This document shows, one piece after another, positions 1 through 5,269 of a stretch of DNA of 6,384 bases. Under the pieces are notes generated by a model, which did not search any database, had not been told where the DNA came from, and was given only the letters and a program-made list of their open reading frames with translations. A program made the translations under genes and the position numbers. The first letter of the stretch is position 1, and every line of letters starts with the position of its first letter. The DNA lies in assembly GCA_031267115.1 (NCBI GenBank), contig JAIRZS010000300.1:1-6384 (forward strand). Direction: 5' to 3'. The stretch is from Treponema sp. GTDB taxonomy: Bacteria; Spirochaetota; Spirochaetia; Treponematales; Breznakiellaceae.

Positions 1-159
1 CTTCCCCGGGGAAGCGAAGTGGGGGCGCTTGTCTTTTCGGACAGCCTCGGCGAACTCAGGCGCGTGCCGGTTGTTACAACGGAAAATGTGGAACAAGGCG
101 GCTTCTTCAAGAGGCTTATTGATTCGGTACGCCTCTTCTTCCGCGCGGTTTTCCGCTAA
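1..159 (+). CDS. D-alanyl-D-alanine carboxypeptidase (PBP5/6 family), 3' end only
   Basis: The 5' part lies outside the window, so only the last 52 codons are seen, ending at TAA 157-159. The visible tail contains G-x-E-V-G followed by a hydrophobic strand, then VPVVTTENVEQGGFFKRLID and a closing hydrophobic/basic helix (SVRLFFRAVFR). This is the pattern of the C-terminal beta-rich domain (PBP5_C) plus the terminal helix of penicillin-binding-protein DD-carboxypeptidases, which trim the terminal D-Ala from peptidoglycan stem peptides in the periplasm. In the family the terminal amphipathic helix holds the enzyme on the outer face of the inner membrane. The catalytic SxxK, SxN and KTG motifs are not in the window, so activity cannot be judged. 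The gene converges on the pilZ gene. A PBP5_C-bearing paralogue without catalytic function is possible but less likely. Confidence 0.8.
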   Translation, partial: LPRGSEVGALVFSDSLGELRRVPVVTTENVEQGGFFKRLIDSVRLFFRAVFR

Positions 160-182
160 TCCTAGCAGCCTGTTGCACTTGT

Positions 183-213
183 GGATTTTTTGCATATTCA
201 TGCAAAAAAATCC
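183..213. repeat. AT-rich hairpin after the carboxypeptidase gene
   Basis: The left arm GGATTTTTTGCAT (183-195) pairs with ATGCAAAAAAATCC (200-213, one extra A bulged) across the loop ATTC (196-199). It lies 23 bases past the carboxypeptidase stop codon and may act in 3'-end formation or RNA protection. The T-run comes before the stem core and the A-run after it on both strands, which is the reverse of an ordinary intrinsic terminator, so I do not call it a terminator. Confidence 0.6.
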
Positions 214-233
214 CGATTATCCGGCGTGCTTTT

Positions 234-305
234 GGAGTTTGTAAGGTATAAAAATTCACTTTCGTGGATTTTTATACGGTTTATGCGCGAAGCGCAACAA
301 ACTCC
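234..305. repeat. Nested inverted repeat, possible three-way junction, between convergent genes
   Basis: A perfect 9-bp outer stem, GGAGTTTGT (234-242) with ACAAACTCC (297-305), encloses two hairpins. The first has 14-base arms (246-259 and 264-277), a TTTC loop and one T/G position. That position is a G-U wobble in plus-strand RNA but a C/A mismatch in minus-strand RNA. The second is TGCGC (284-288) with GCGCA (292-296) and a GAA triloop, directly next to the outer stem. The long hairpin has an A-run in its left arm and a T-run in its right arm on both strands, so it could work as a bidirectional terminator for the carboxypeptidase and pilZ transcripts, although its GC core is short. An interspersed repeat unit is the alternative. 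Confidence 0.6.
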
Positions 306-310
306 TAGAC

Positions 311-329
311 GCAAGCCCCGTCAGCTTGC
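311..329 (-). other. Small hairpin around the pilZ stop codon
   Basis: GCAAGC (311-316) and GCTTGC (324-329) form a 6-bp stem with a 7-base loop that contains the pilZ stop codon (TGA, 321-323). It has no T-tail. It may be incidental or part of the 3' end of the pilZ message. Confidence 0.3.
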
Positions 330-704
330 CCGCATCTGGCGCTGTTCCTTTAAAAACCTCACATACTTTTCAAACAGATGGCTGTTTCCGTGGATAGTCT
401 TAAAACCAACGGAAAATTTTTCGGGCGAACTCTGAATCCAGCGAATCTCAACAGTCAGTTCAAACTGGCCTATACCCGCGGAACTCTCGGGATTTATACG
501 TATAGTATAGGAGGACAAAACATCCATGTCGGCAAAAGTCTTGCTTTCCATACAAAAACCGCCTATACTGACATTCCGCAGTACCGCCTGGCCTTCAAAT
601 CCGTTAATACTTACCATCGCGAGGCTGGTATAACGGGGCGCCCTGGGAGTCTCCCCATTAAACGCCGCGTCGGTTTTTTCCTTCTCTCTTTTCTTAAAAA
701 ACAA
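321..704 (-). CDS. PilZ-domain protein, candidate c-di-GMP effector
   Basis: This is a 127-residue protein made of a short basic N-terminus (FFKKREKEK) followed by a single PilZ-type beta-barrel. Visible PilZ marks are Arg21 and Arg24 in RAPRY, the NVSIGG motif at 44-49 (matching D/N-x-S-x-x-G), the RWI strand at 88-90 and VGFKT at 99-103, then a C-terminal helix. PilZ domains bind cyclic di-GMP and pass the signal to motility, exopolysaccharide or other targets. The arginine motif here is RxxR rather than the usual RxxxR, so binding is likely but not certain. The start is TTG at 702-704 with GGAGG five bases upstream; no ATG gives the full domain in this open frame. The same frame continues upstream, past one TAA, into a 20-codon ORF with its own strong ribosome binding site. 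The gene probably shares a transcript with the chemoreceptor upstream, which suggests a role in motility, but no partner can be named. Confidence 0.85.
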   Translation of the reverse strand: MFFKKREKEKTDAAFNGETPRAPRYTSLAMVSINGFEGQAVLRNVSIGGFCMESKTFADMDVLSSYTIRINPESSAGIGQFELTVEIRWIQSSPEKFSVGFKTIHGNSHLFEKYVRFLKEQRQMRAS

Positions 705-709
705 ATTTT

Positions 710-714
710 CCTCC
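710..714 (-). promoter_or_regulatory. Ribosome binding site for pilZ (TTG start)
   Basis: GGAGG lies five bases before the TTG codon at 702-704 and supports that start. The motif falls just past the TAA (720-722) of the upstream ORF, so ribosomes finishing that ORF could reinitiate here. Confidence 0.7.
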
Positions 715-719
715 GCTTG

Positions 720-782
720 TTAAATTTCTGTTTGCAGCCATTTAGTCATAGCGCGATTCCGGAACTTTTCTTGTTCTCTCAT
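720..782 (-). CDS. 20-codon ORF upstream of and in frame with pilZ: leader peptide or severed N-terminus
   Basis: ATG at 780-782 opens a 20-residue reading frame (MREQEKFRNRAMTKWLQTEI, rich in charged residues) closed by TAA at 720-722. A strong Shine-Dalgarno sequence, GGGAGGG, lies seven bases before the ATG, better placed than most in the window. The ORF is in the same frame as pilZ: ATG 782 and TTG 704 are exactly 26 codons apart, and only this TAA interrupts the frame. Two readings fit. In one it is a leader peptide translationally coupled to pilZ. In the other it is the original N-terminus of a PilZ protein of about 152 residues, now cut by a nonsense change (for example CAA to TAA) or a sequencing error, with TTG as the rescue start. 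No family is recognised. Confidence 0.45.
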   Translation of the reverse strand: MREQEKFRNRAMTKWLQTEI

Positions 783-789
783 GCTTTAA

Positions 790-852
790 CCCTCCCGTAA
801 CGGGCAGCGCGGCTGCAATGCCCGGAAACCCGCCCGCGATCTGCGGGGAGGG
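790..852 (-). promoter_or_regulatory. Intercistronic structure that could mask the ribosome binding site of the 20-codon ORF
   Basis: In the RNA of the minus strand, CCCTCCC (from 846-852, just after the chemoreceptor stop) is a perfect 7-bp complement of the Shine-Dalgarno GGGAGGG (790-796). Between them CGGGCA and TGCCCG (819-824 and 801-806) form a 6-bp hairpin that would bring the two together. This could close translation initiation of the small ORF, and by coupling pilZ, unless a ribosome or a factor opens it. The pairing is seen in the sequence; regulation is inferred. Confidence 0.4.
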
Positions 853-863
853 GGCAAGGCGAT

Positions 864-2921
864 TCATCCCGCGGCGTCATCAGGCGGTACCAGATAATGG
901 GCTTCGGCAATTTTCTGGGCTATTTCCAGCGACATGGAAATATCCTTGCTTGCCTTTTGCACGCCGACAACGCTGTCGTTTACATCCCTGGAAATATTTT
1001 TCAGGCTTTCCACCGTACTGTGAATCGCGCCCGAAGCCTTCCCGATATTTTCCGAACCGGCGCGTACCTGTTCCGTGGTTGACCGCAGCGAGTCCAGGGC
1101 TTCCAGAATGCGTTCCCCGTTTGAAGCCTGGGCCTCTACCGCGCCGTCAACAGTATCGAACGAAGACTGCATATCCTTGACAGCGGTAAACATGCTCCCC
1201 ATGGTATTCACCGTTTCCGCGGACATCTCCCTAATCCGGTCAATGCCGTCGCGCATATTTTTTATTTCCTGGGAAATCGAGGCGGACTCCTTGTTCGAGG
1301 ATTCGGCGAGACTGCGCACTTCGCCGGAAACTACCGCAAAACCCTTGCCGGCCTCTCCCGCGTGGGCGGCCTCAATGGCGGCGTTCATCGCGAGAATATT
1401 GGTCTGCGCGGCAATATTGACCAGGGCCGCGTTGGCCTCCTCCAGAAAAGCCGACTGTTCCGCAATCCGGGCAAGCTCGGCGCTAAGGCTGTTCAGCATC
1501 TTCCGCCCCGTGTCGGAACTCTTGGAAAGTTCCCCGGTAGTCTCACTGGCCTTCTTTACCACATTCCGTACGGAGTCGATATCCTTAACCATCTGCTCTA
1601 TGGATTCGGACGAGCGGGTGATATTCTCCCCCTGGACTTTTACCACATCTTCCAGGGAGCCGATATGCTGTATAATCTCCTCGACCGATTCGGCGGTGTG
1701 GTTCACCGAATCCAGCTGGGAACCTGCCTGTACCTGGACGGTCCCCATATTTTGATTGATCACATCAATGCTGTCGGAAGAATCTTTTATGGAGTTATGC
1801 AGATTCTTGCTTATATTGATCTGCCCCAAATGTTTGTTGTTAATTTCGGCAAGAGTCTTTTTCAGGCTTTCGCGGATAACCGCCAGGGCCTTTTGCACAT
1901 CCCCGATTTCGTCATTGGAACCGGCGGATATCTCAATATCGAACTTGTTGTTCGCCAGGGCGTCCGCCTCGCGCATAATAAGCCCTACGGGTTTGATAAT
2001 TATAAAGCTTACCATGACGAATACCAGGATTACCGCCAGTATCAGCGCCCCGATGCCGATGAATACCGTATACAGAACTATGCTGGTAATATCAGCGAAA
2101 AATTCTTCCTGCTCGACGGAACCGACAAGTATCCAGTCGGTATCCGCCACCGGGGTGGCGGCGCCTATATACAATTTTCCCCCGTAGTCATAGCCGCCAA
2201 AGCCTTCCCCGCCGGGGATAATCATGGAAATAAATTCCGCCAGGGAAGACAGGGAAGGATCGTTTTCAGCTTCCGTTACCGGGTTAAACTGATCGTACAC
2301 CAGAGAAGAATCCGGATGGCAGACAGTGGTCCCGCTTTTGTTTACCATATAAAGGTAGCCCGTCTGGCCAAAACCGATTTGGGCGGTCATCTCGCCCAGC
2401 ACCGCGCCGTCTTTTCTGCCTATCAGGGCGCCCGCCGCGCTCCCGTTTACCATAATGGGGGCCGCAAACATAAGCACCGGCTTTCCGATTACCCGGCTTA
2501 TAATTACATCCGAGGCCGCTCTTTGCCCGGCCAGGGCCTTTATTATATAATCCCTGTCCGCCAAATTCGACGTACTCCCGTCTTTAATATAATGGGCTAT
2601 GCCGTCCAGCCCGACTATGCCGAAATCCATATAGCCGAGCCGGTCTATATCCGCTATAAGGTTTTCCTGCTGTACCTCCCAGACCATGGTCCGTGTACTT
2701 GCCCGATTCGCCAGTTCGTACAGCACATCAAGATCTGTTTTGATAATACCGTCACTAATAAGCAAGGCGGCTATTTTCGACTGGTTCTGCAGGGACTTTC
2801 TGGCCACATCTTCCACAATGCGCCTCGATACCAGTACCACAGCAGCGCCAATGCAGGTAACAATAAAAAGTACTAAAAGACCTATCCACAACGATACTTT
2901 AACTGACAGTTTCATACGCAT
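864..2921 (-). CDS. Methyl-accepting chemotaxis protein, membrane-bound with Cache-type sensor
   Basis: A transmembrane chemoreceptor of about 685 residues from the chosen start. Order: short basic N-terminus (MRMKLSVKVS), TM1 about residues 12-32, a periplasmic sensor about 33-278 that looks like a double Cache domain (DRDYIIKALAG, a GKPVLMFAAPI strand, then a second lobe with GYLYMVNKSG), TM2 about 280-307, a HAMP domain ending near NDEIGDV, and a long cytoplasmic coiled coil. The signalling tip near 502-535 (NIAAQTNILAMNAAIEAAHA, then GEAGKGFAVVSGEVRSLAE) is nearly canonical, so coupling to CheA/CheW is expected. The C-terminus (HYLVPPDDAAG) has no NWETF-type pentapeptide for CheR/CheB docking. 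The ligand is not predictable. The frame is open to an ATG at 3038, but the extra 39 residues look non-coding and would push TM1 inward, so I place the start at 2921; ATG 2915 is equally possible, and none of the three has a strong ribosome binding site. The gene heads a probable transcript with the small ORF and pilZ. Confidence 0.93.
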   Translation of the reverse strand: MRMKLSVKVSLWIGLLVLFIVTCIGAAVVLVSRRIVEDVARKSLQNQSKIAALLISDGIIKTDLDVLYELANRASTRTMVWEVQQENLIADIDRLGYMDFGIVGLDGIAHYIKDGSTSNLADRDYIIKALAGQRAASDVIISRVIGKPVLMFAAPIMVNGSAAGALIGRKDGAVLGEMTAQIGFGQTGYLYMVNKSGTTVCHPDSSLVYDQFNPVTEAENDPSLSSLAEFISMIIPGGEGFGGYDYGGKLYIGAATPVADTDWILVGSVEQEEFFADITSIVLYTVFIGIGALILAVILVFVMVSFIIIKPVGLIMREADALANNKFDIEISAGSNDEIGDVQKALAVIRESLKKTLAEINNKHLGQINISKNLHNSIKDSSDSIDVINQNMGTVQVQAGSQLDSVNHTAESVEEIIQHIGSLEDVVKVQGENITRSSESIEQMVKDIDSVRNVVKKASETTGELSKSSDTGRKMLNSLSAELARIAEQSAFLEEANAALVNIAAQTNILAMNAAIEAAHAGEAGKGFAVVSGEVRSLAESSNKESASISQEIKNMRDGIDRIREMSAETVNTMGSMFTAVKDMQSSFDTVDGAVEAQASNGERILEALDSLRSTTEQVRAGSENIGKASGAIHSTVESLKNISRDVNDSVVGVQKASKDISMSLEIAQKIAEAHYLVPPDDAAG

Positions 2922-3104
2922 TCTAACAGGAATTAAACTAAGATGCGAAATAATTCTGTAAGCTTTGTAATCATTCCCAGAGAAGGAATCCGCCGCCCGG
3001 AGGTCCGTAAAATAGAAACGCCGGACCCTGCCCCGCATAACAACAATCCCCAGCCGGATTTTACACAGCTTCCTGCAAAACCTCTCCTTGTATATCTTAT
3101 ATTA
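2922..3104 (-). promoter_or_regulatory. Long, potentially folded leader of the chemoreceptor gene
   Basis: If the promoter at 3111-3139 is used, the message has an untranslated leader of about 180 bases. It contains GGTCCG/CGGACC (3022-3027 with 3002-3007, loop 3008-3021). A second pairing, GTAAAAT (3058-3064) with ATTTTAC (3007-3013), lies mostly inside the loop of the first, so the two would compete or form a pseudoknot. A strong Shine-Dalgarno AAGGAGAGG (3081-3089) precedes only a five-codon TTG ORF (3061-3078). I recognise no known riboswitch class. Confidence 0.3.
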
Positions 3105-3110
3105 AAAGGA

Positions 3111-3139
3111 AGAATACCTTAAACTTTCAAAAGAATCAA
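3111..3139 (-). promoter_or_regulatory. Candidate sigma70-type promoter for the chemoreceptor gene
   Basis: TTGATT (3134-3139) and TATTCT (3111-3116) are separated by 17 bases in an AT-rich stretch. Each hexamer matches four of six consensus bases. An alternative -10, TATAAG, lies just downstream but has no good -35. No clear sigma28-type flagellar promoter was seen. Confidence 0.3.
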
Positions 3140-3207
3140 TACGGTTTTCATAAAAAACTAAATGCGGAGGCTCAAATATAGCATCCGGCGCGGCCTTTGT
3201 ATTCATT

Positions 3208-3227
3208 TGTATAAAAGTGTATAAAAG
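3208..3227. repeat. Tandem duplication of a 10-bp unit
   Basis: TGTATAAAAG occurs twice head to tail (3208-3217 and 3218-3227), followed by the degenerate copy CATAAAAAAT. It lies in the AT-rich flank of the GC-rich folded block. It could be a slippage product, a protein-binding site or a duplicated target flank; nothing decides between these. Confidence 0.6.
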
Positions 3228-3255
3228 CATAAAAAATTGTGTTTTATTCTAATAC

Positions 3256-3381
3256 CGGGCGTTTTGGGCGCATCCGCGCGCCAGCCTGCCCGCAGGGCAG
3301 GACGGCCCGCGGACCGGGCTTTACGCTTGTATCTTTTTTGCCTCCGGCAAAAAAGGATACCGCTGCAATCCCTTGCGCGTT
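3256..3381. repeat. GC-rich structured block between fliJ and the chemoreceptor gene, likely interspersed repeat element
   Basis: A sharply bounded GC-rich block follows AT-rich sequence. Module 1 is a compound hairpin: TCCGCG (3273-3278) with CGCGGA (3308-3313), GCC (3280-3282) with GGC (3304-3306), and a perfect inner stem CCTGCCC (3285-3291) with GGGCAGG (3295-3301). Module 2 is a 14-bp hairpin, GTATC plus TTTTTTGCC (3329-3342) with GGCAAAAAA plus GATAC (3346-3360, G3355 bulged), loop TCC. The linking phrases (CGGGCTTTACGCTTGTATC, and GATACCGCTGCAATCCCTTG) resemble, from memory, a widespread intergenic repeat of Bacteroidetes and some spirochaetes in which the hairpin tips vary and the linkers are conserved. 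That resemblance is recollection, not a search. Reading frames through it look spurious. There is no T-tail for an intrinsic terminator. Confidence 0.6.
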
Positions 3382-3434
3382 CCCTGCACAGGCCCTGTTC
3401 TCCAGCGGGTAACGGCAAACGGCTGTATAGGATT

Positions 3435-3896
3435 CTATGCGTCAGCCCCGGCCAAAGACACCGCCTCTTCTGCCAAGGGCCGCCCGGAAGCCGCGTCGTC
3501 AACGATCTTAACCTCTTCCCTCAGGGCCAGCTTGCGGTATTCCCCAAAACGCTTTTCCCCCAGCTTGTCCAGGATTTTCCTGTCCCGCGAGGCGGCAAGG
3601 TAGGCTTCGCGCTTTTCATTTACCGCAAGTTCCGCAACGGCGGCTTCTTCCAGCAGTTCTTCTTTTTGAAAATCAAGGCGGGTAATGTAGCGTTCATAGG
3701 AGAGCATATCTTCCGCGGAATTGGATTGCGCGAAACGGCCCGCCGCGGCCCGGAATCGCTCTTCCGCCAGGGCTTTAAGGCGCCCTTCCAGTTCCGCAAG
3801 CCGGACCATAGCCCGGCCAAGTTCGATTTCGGCGTCCTGTTCCCGGTGCGCCCGCAGATCCAGTATCTTCTGCAAATTAAAGCGGAATCGTTTCAT
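3435..3896 (-). CDS. fliJ: Flagellar export chaperone/ATPase stalk protein FliJ
   Basis: A 153-residue, highly charged, almost wholly alpha-helical protein, close to the usual FliJ length of about 147. The N-terminal FNLQKILDLRAHREQDAEIE is the typical FliJ opening, and heptad-like patterns run through most of the chain to the EKRFGEYRKLALREEVKIVDD segment near 113-134. In the family FliJ forms an antiparallel two-helix coiled coil that inserts into the FliI hexamer like the gamma subunit of F1-ATPase, contacts the export gate protein FlhA and recycles export chaperones. The start ATG at 3896 overlaps the fliI stop in a 4-base ATGA, and the ribosome binding site is weak, so translation is probably coupled to fliI. 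It is the last gene of the fliHIJ block, followed by a long intergenic region. Assignment rests on position as much as on sequence because FliJ diverges quickly. Confidence 0.9.
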   Translation of the reverse strand: MKRFRFNLQKILDLRAHREQDAEIELGRAMVRLAELEGRLKALAEERFRAAAGRFAQSNSAEDMLSYERYITRLDFQKEELLEEAAVAELAVNEKREAYLAASRDRKILDKLGEKRFGEYRKLALREEVKIVDDAASGRPLAEEAVSLAGADA

Positions 3897-5269
3897 GCCA
3901 TGTATACGCCCATCTCCCCGGCGGGAATCTCCATACCGGCAATCCCGCCCAGGCGCTTCAGGGTGTCCCCCATGGTTGACGGCTCGCCGACATCCTGCAC
4001 AAGAAAATCCTCGATTGCCTGCCGCCTGGCAATGGCGTCGTCAATGGCGGGATTGGAACCCGGCGCATACGCCCCCACATTGATAAGGTCCTCCGCCCCG
4101 GCATAATCGGCAATAAGGCGGCGTATATAACCGGCGGCTTTCCTGGTAACGCTCCCGGTCACTTTCGGCATAAGCCGGGAAATACTCCCCAGCACGTCAA
4201 TCGCCGGGTAGTGATTCCGCCCGGCCAGATTCCGGGAAAGGACGATGTGCCCGTCGAGGATTCCCCGTACCGTGTCGGAAACAGGCTCGTCCAGATCGTC
4301 CCCGTCAACAAGGACCGTGTAAAACCCGGTAATGCTGCCCCTGCTGGAAGTACCGCTGCGTTCCAGAAGTTTCGGCATACTGTCAAAAACACTGGGAGTA
4401 TAACCGCGGGTAGCCGCCGGTTCGCCGGAGGCATTGCCTATCTCCCGCTGGGCCCGGGCGAAGCGGGTTACCGAATCAAAGAGAAACATCACGTCGGCGC
4501 CCTGATCCCGGAAGTACTCGGCCACGGCGGTGGCGACATAGGCGCCCCGCAAGCGGGCCAGGGGCGACGCGTCGCCGGTCACCGCAACAACTACCGACCG
4601 CGCGAGGCCCTCCGGCCCCAGATCGCTTTCGATAAACTCGTTCACCTCCCGCCCCCGTTCCCCGATAAGGGCGATGACATTCACGTCGGCATTGGTATTG
4701 CGGGCTATCATACCGAGCAGCGTTGACTTCCCCACGCCCGAACCGGCAAAAATGCCGAGCCTCTGCCCCCTGCCGGCGGTCAGAAGCCCGTCGATGGCCC
4801 GCACGCCGGTACTGATTCTGTCGCGGATGGGCCTGCGGGTCAGCGGATCGGGGGCGGCCGCCAGGGCGGGGTATTTTTGGCGGGCGGCAATGTCGCCCTT
4901 CCCGTCGGCGGGACGGCCCCGGCAGTCAAGGACCCGGCCCAAAAGTTCCTGCGATACCGGCACTTCCAGGAGGCTCCCCGTGGCGACGACCCGGCCGCCC
5001 ACCTCTATCCCGGTAGTTTCTTCGTATGCCATAAGCTGCACCGTCTCGTTCCGCAGGCCAACAACCTCGGCCGCTATGACGCGGCTGCCGCCCGAAACCT
5101 CTATGCGGCACAATTCCCCGATAATAGCCTGCGGGCCGCGGCTTTCAATAAGAAGCCCCTGTACCCGGTTTATCCTGCCCACGCACTTTATGACATCGGC
5201 GCTTTCCGTCGTATCCAGATACTTTCTCAAGATACCGGCGCCGTGATCAAGAACAGCCTGGCTGGCCAT
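3893..5269 (-). CDS. fliI: Flagellum-specific ATPase FliI
   Basis: A 458-residue protein of the F1-beta/FliI/YscN ATPase family. The N-terminal beta-barrel (about 25-100) is followed by the nucleotide-binding core: Walker A AGSGVGKS at 175-182 (Lys181), GERGRE at 203-208 carrying the likely catalytic Glu204, Walker B MFLFDSVTR at 261-269 (Asp265), and the family signature PAIDVLGSIS at 355-364. The C-terminal helical domain follows. All key residues are intact. FliI hydrolyses ATP at the base of the flagellar type III export apparatus, held by FliH and stimulated by FliJ, and helps load and unfold rod, hook and filament subunits; in spirochaetes these build periplasmic flagella. The start ATG at 5269 directly follows the fliH TAG, and the preceding GGGGGAAC gives a purine-rich binding site. 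The fliH/fliJ neighbours rule out a virulence-type YscN or an F/V-ATPase subunit. Confidence 0.97.
   Translation of the reverse strand: MASQAVLDHGAGILRKYLDTTESADVIKCVGRINRVQGLLIESRGPQAIIGELCRIEVSGGSRVIAAEVVGLRNETVQLMAYEETTGIEVGGRVVATGSLLEVPVSQELLGRVLDCRGRPADGKGDIAARQKYPALAAAPDPLTRRPIRDRISTGVRAIDGLLTAGRGQRLGIFAGSGVGKSTLLGMIARNTNADVNVIALIGERGREVNEFIESDLGPEGLARSVVVAVTGDASPLARLRGAYVATAVAEYFRDQGADVMFLFDSVTRFARAQREIGNASGEPAATRGYTPSVFDSMPKLLERSGTSSRGSITGFYTVLVDGDDLDEPVSDTVRGILDGHIVLSRNLAGRNHYPAIDVLGSISRLMPKVTGSVTRKAAGYIRRLIADYAGAEDLINVGAYAPGSNPAIDDAIARRQAIEDFLVQDVGEPSTMGDTLKRLGGIAGMEIPAGEMGVYMA

Noticed and set aside
189..204. ArgR-like operator in the TGCATATTCATGCA core
   Set aside because: The match to an ARG box is partial, it lies downstream of both flanking genes, and the hairpin symmetry explains the pattern.
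1362..2876. 504-codon open frame on the plus strand opposite the chemoreceptor gene
   Set aside because: It is the complement of a well-supported chemoreceptor; its translation is rich in His, Tyr, Arg and Gly with no domain, as expected from an antisense frame in this codon usage.
2922..3038. Chemoreceptor start at ATG 3038
   Set aside because: It would add 39 residues of no recognisable character before the basic segment and TM1. It is kept as an alternative because no candidate start has a strong binding site.
3061..3078. Five-codon TTG ORF before the chemoreceptor as a gene
   Set aside because: It has a good Shine-Dalgarno but is too short, uses TTG and has no conserved feature to support it; reported only as part of the leader observation.
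3329..3360. Hairpin after fliJ as a Rho-independent terminator
   Set aside because: The T-run lies in the first arm and no T-tract follows the stem on either strand, so it does not have terminator layout; it fits better as part of the repeat block.
3203..3502. 99-codon open frame on the minus strand across the GC-rich repeat block
   Set aside because: It runs through hairpins and into the 3' end of fliJ in another frame, with Arg/Gly/Pro-rich low-information sequence. Such frames are typical false calls over repeats.
3237..4106. 289-codon open frame on the plus strand over the repeat, fliJ and the end of fliI
   Set aside because: It is antisense to two secure flagellar genes and shows no recognisable domain.
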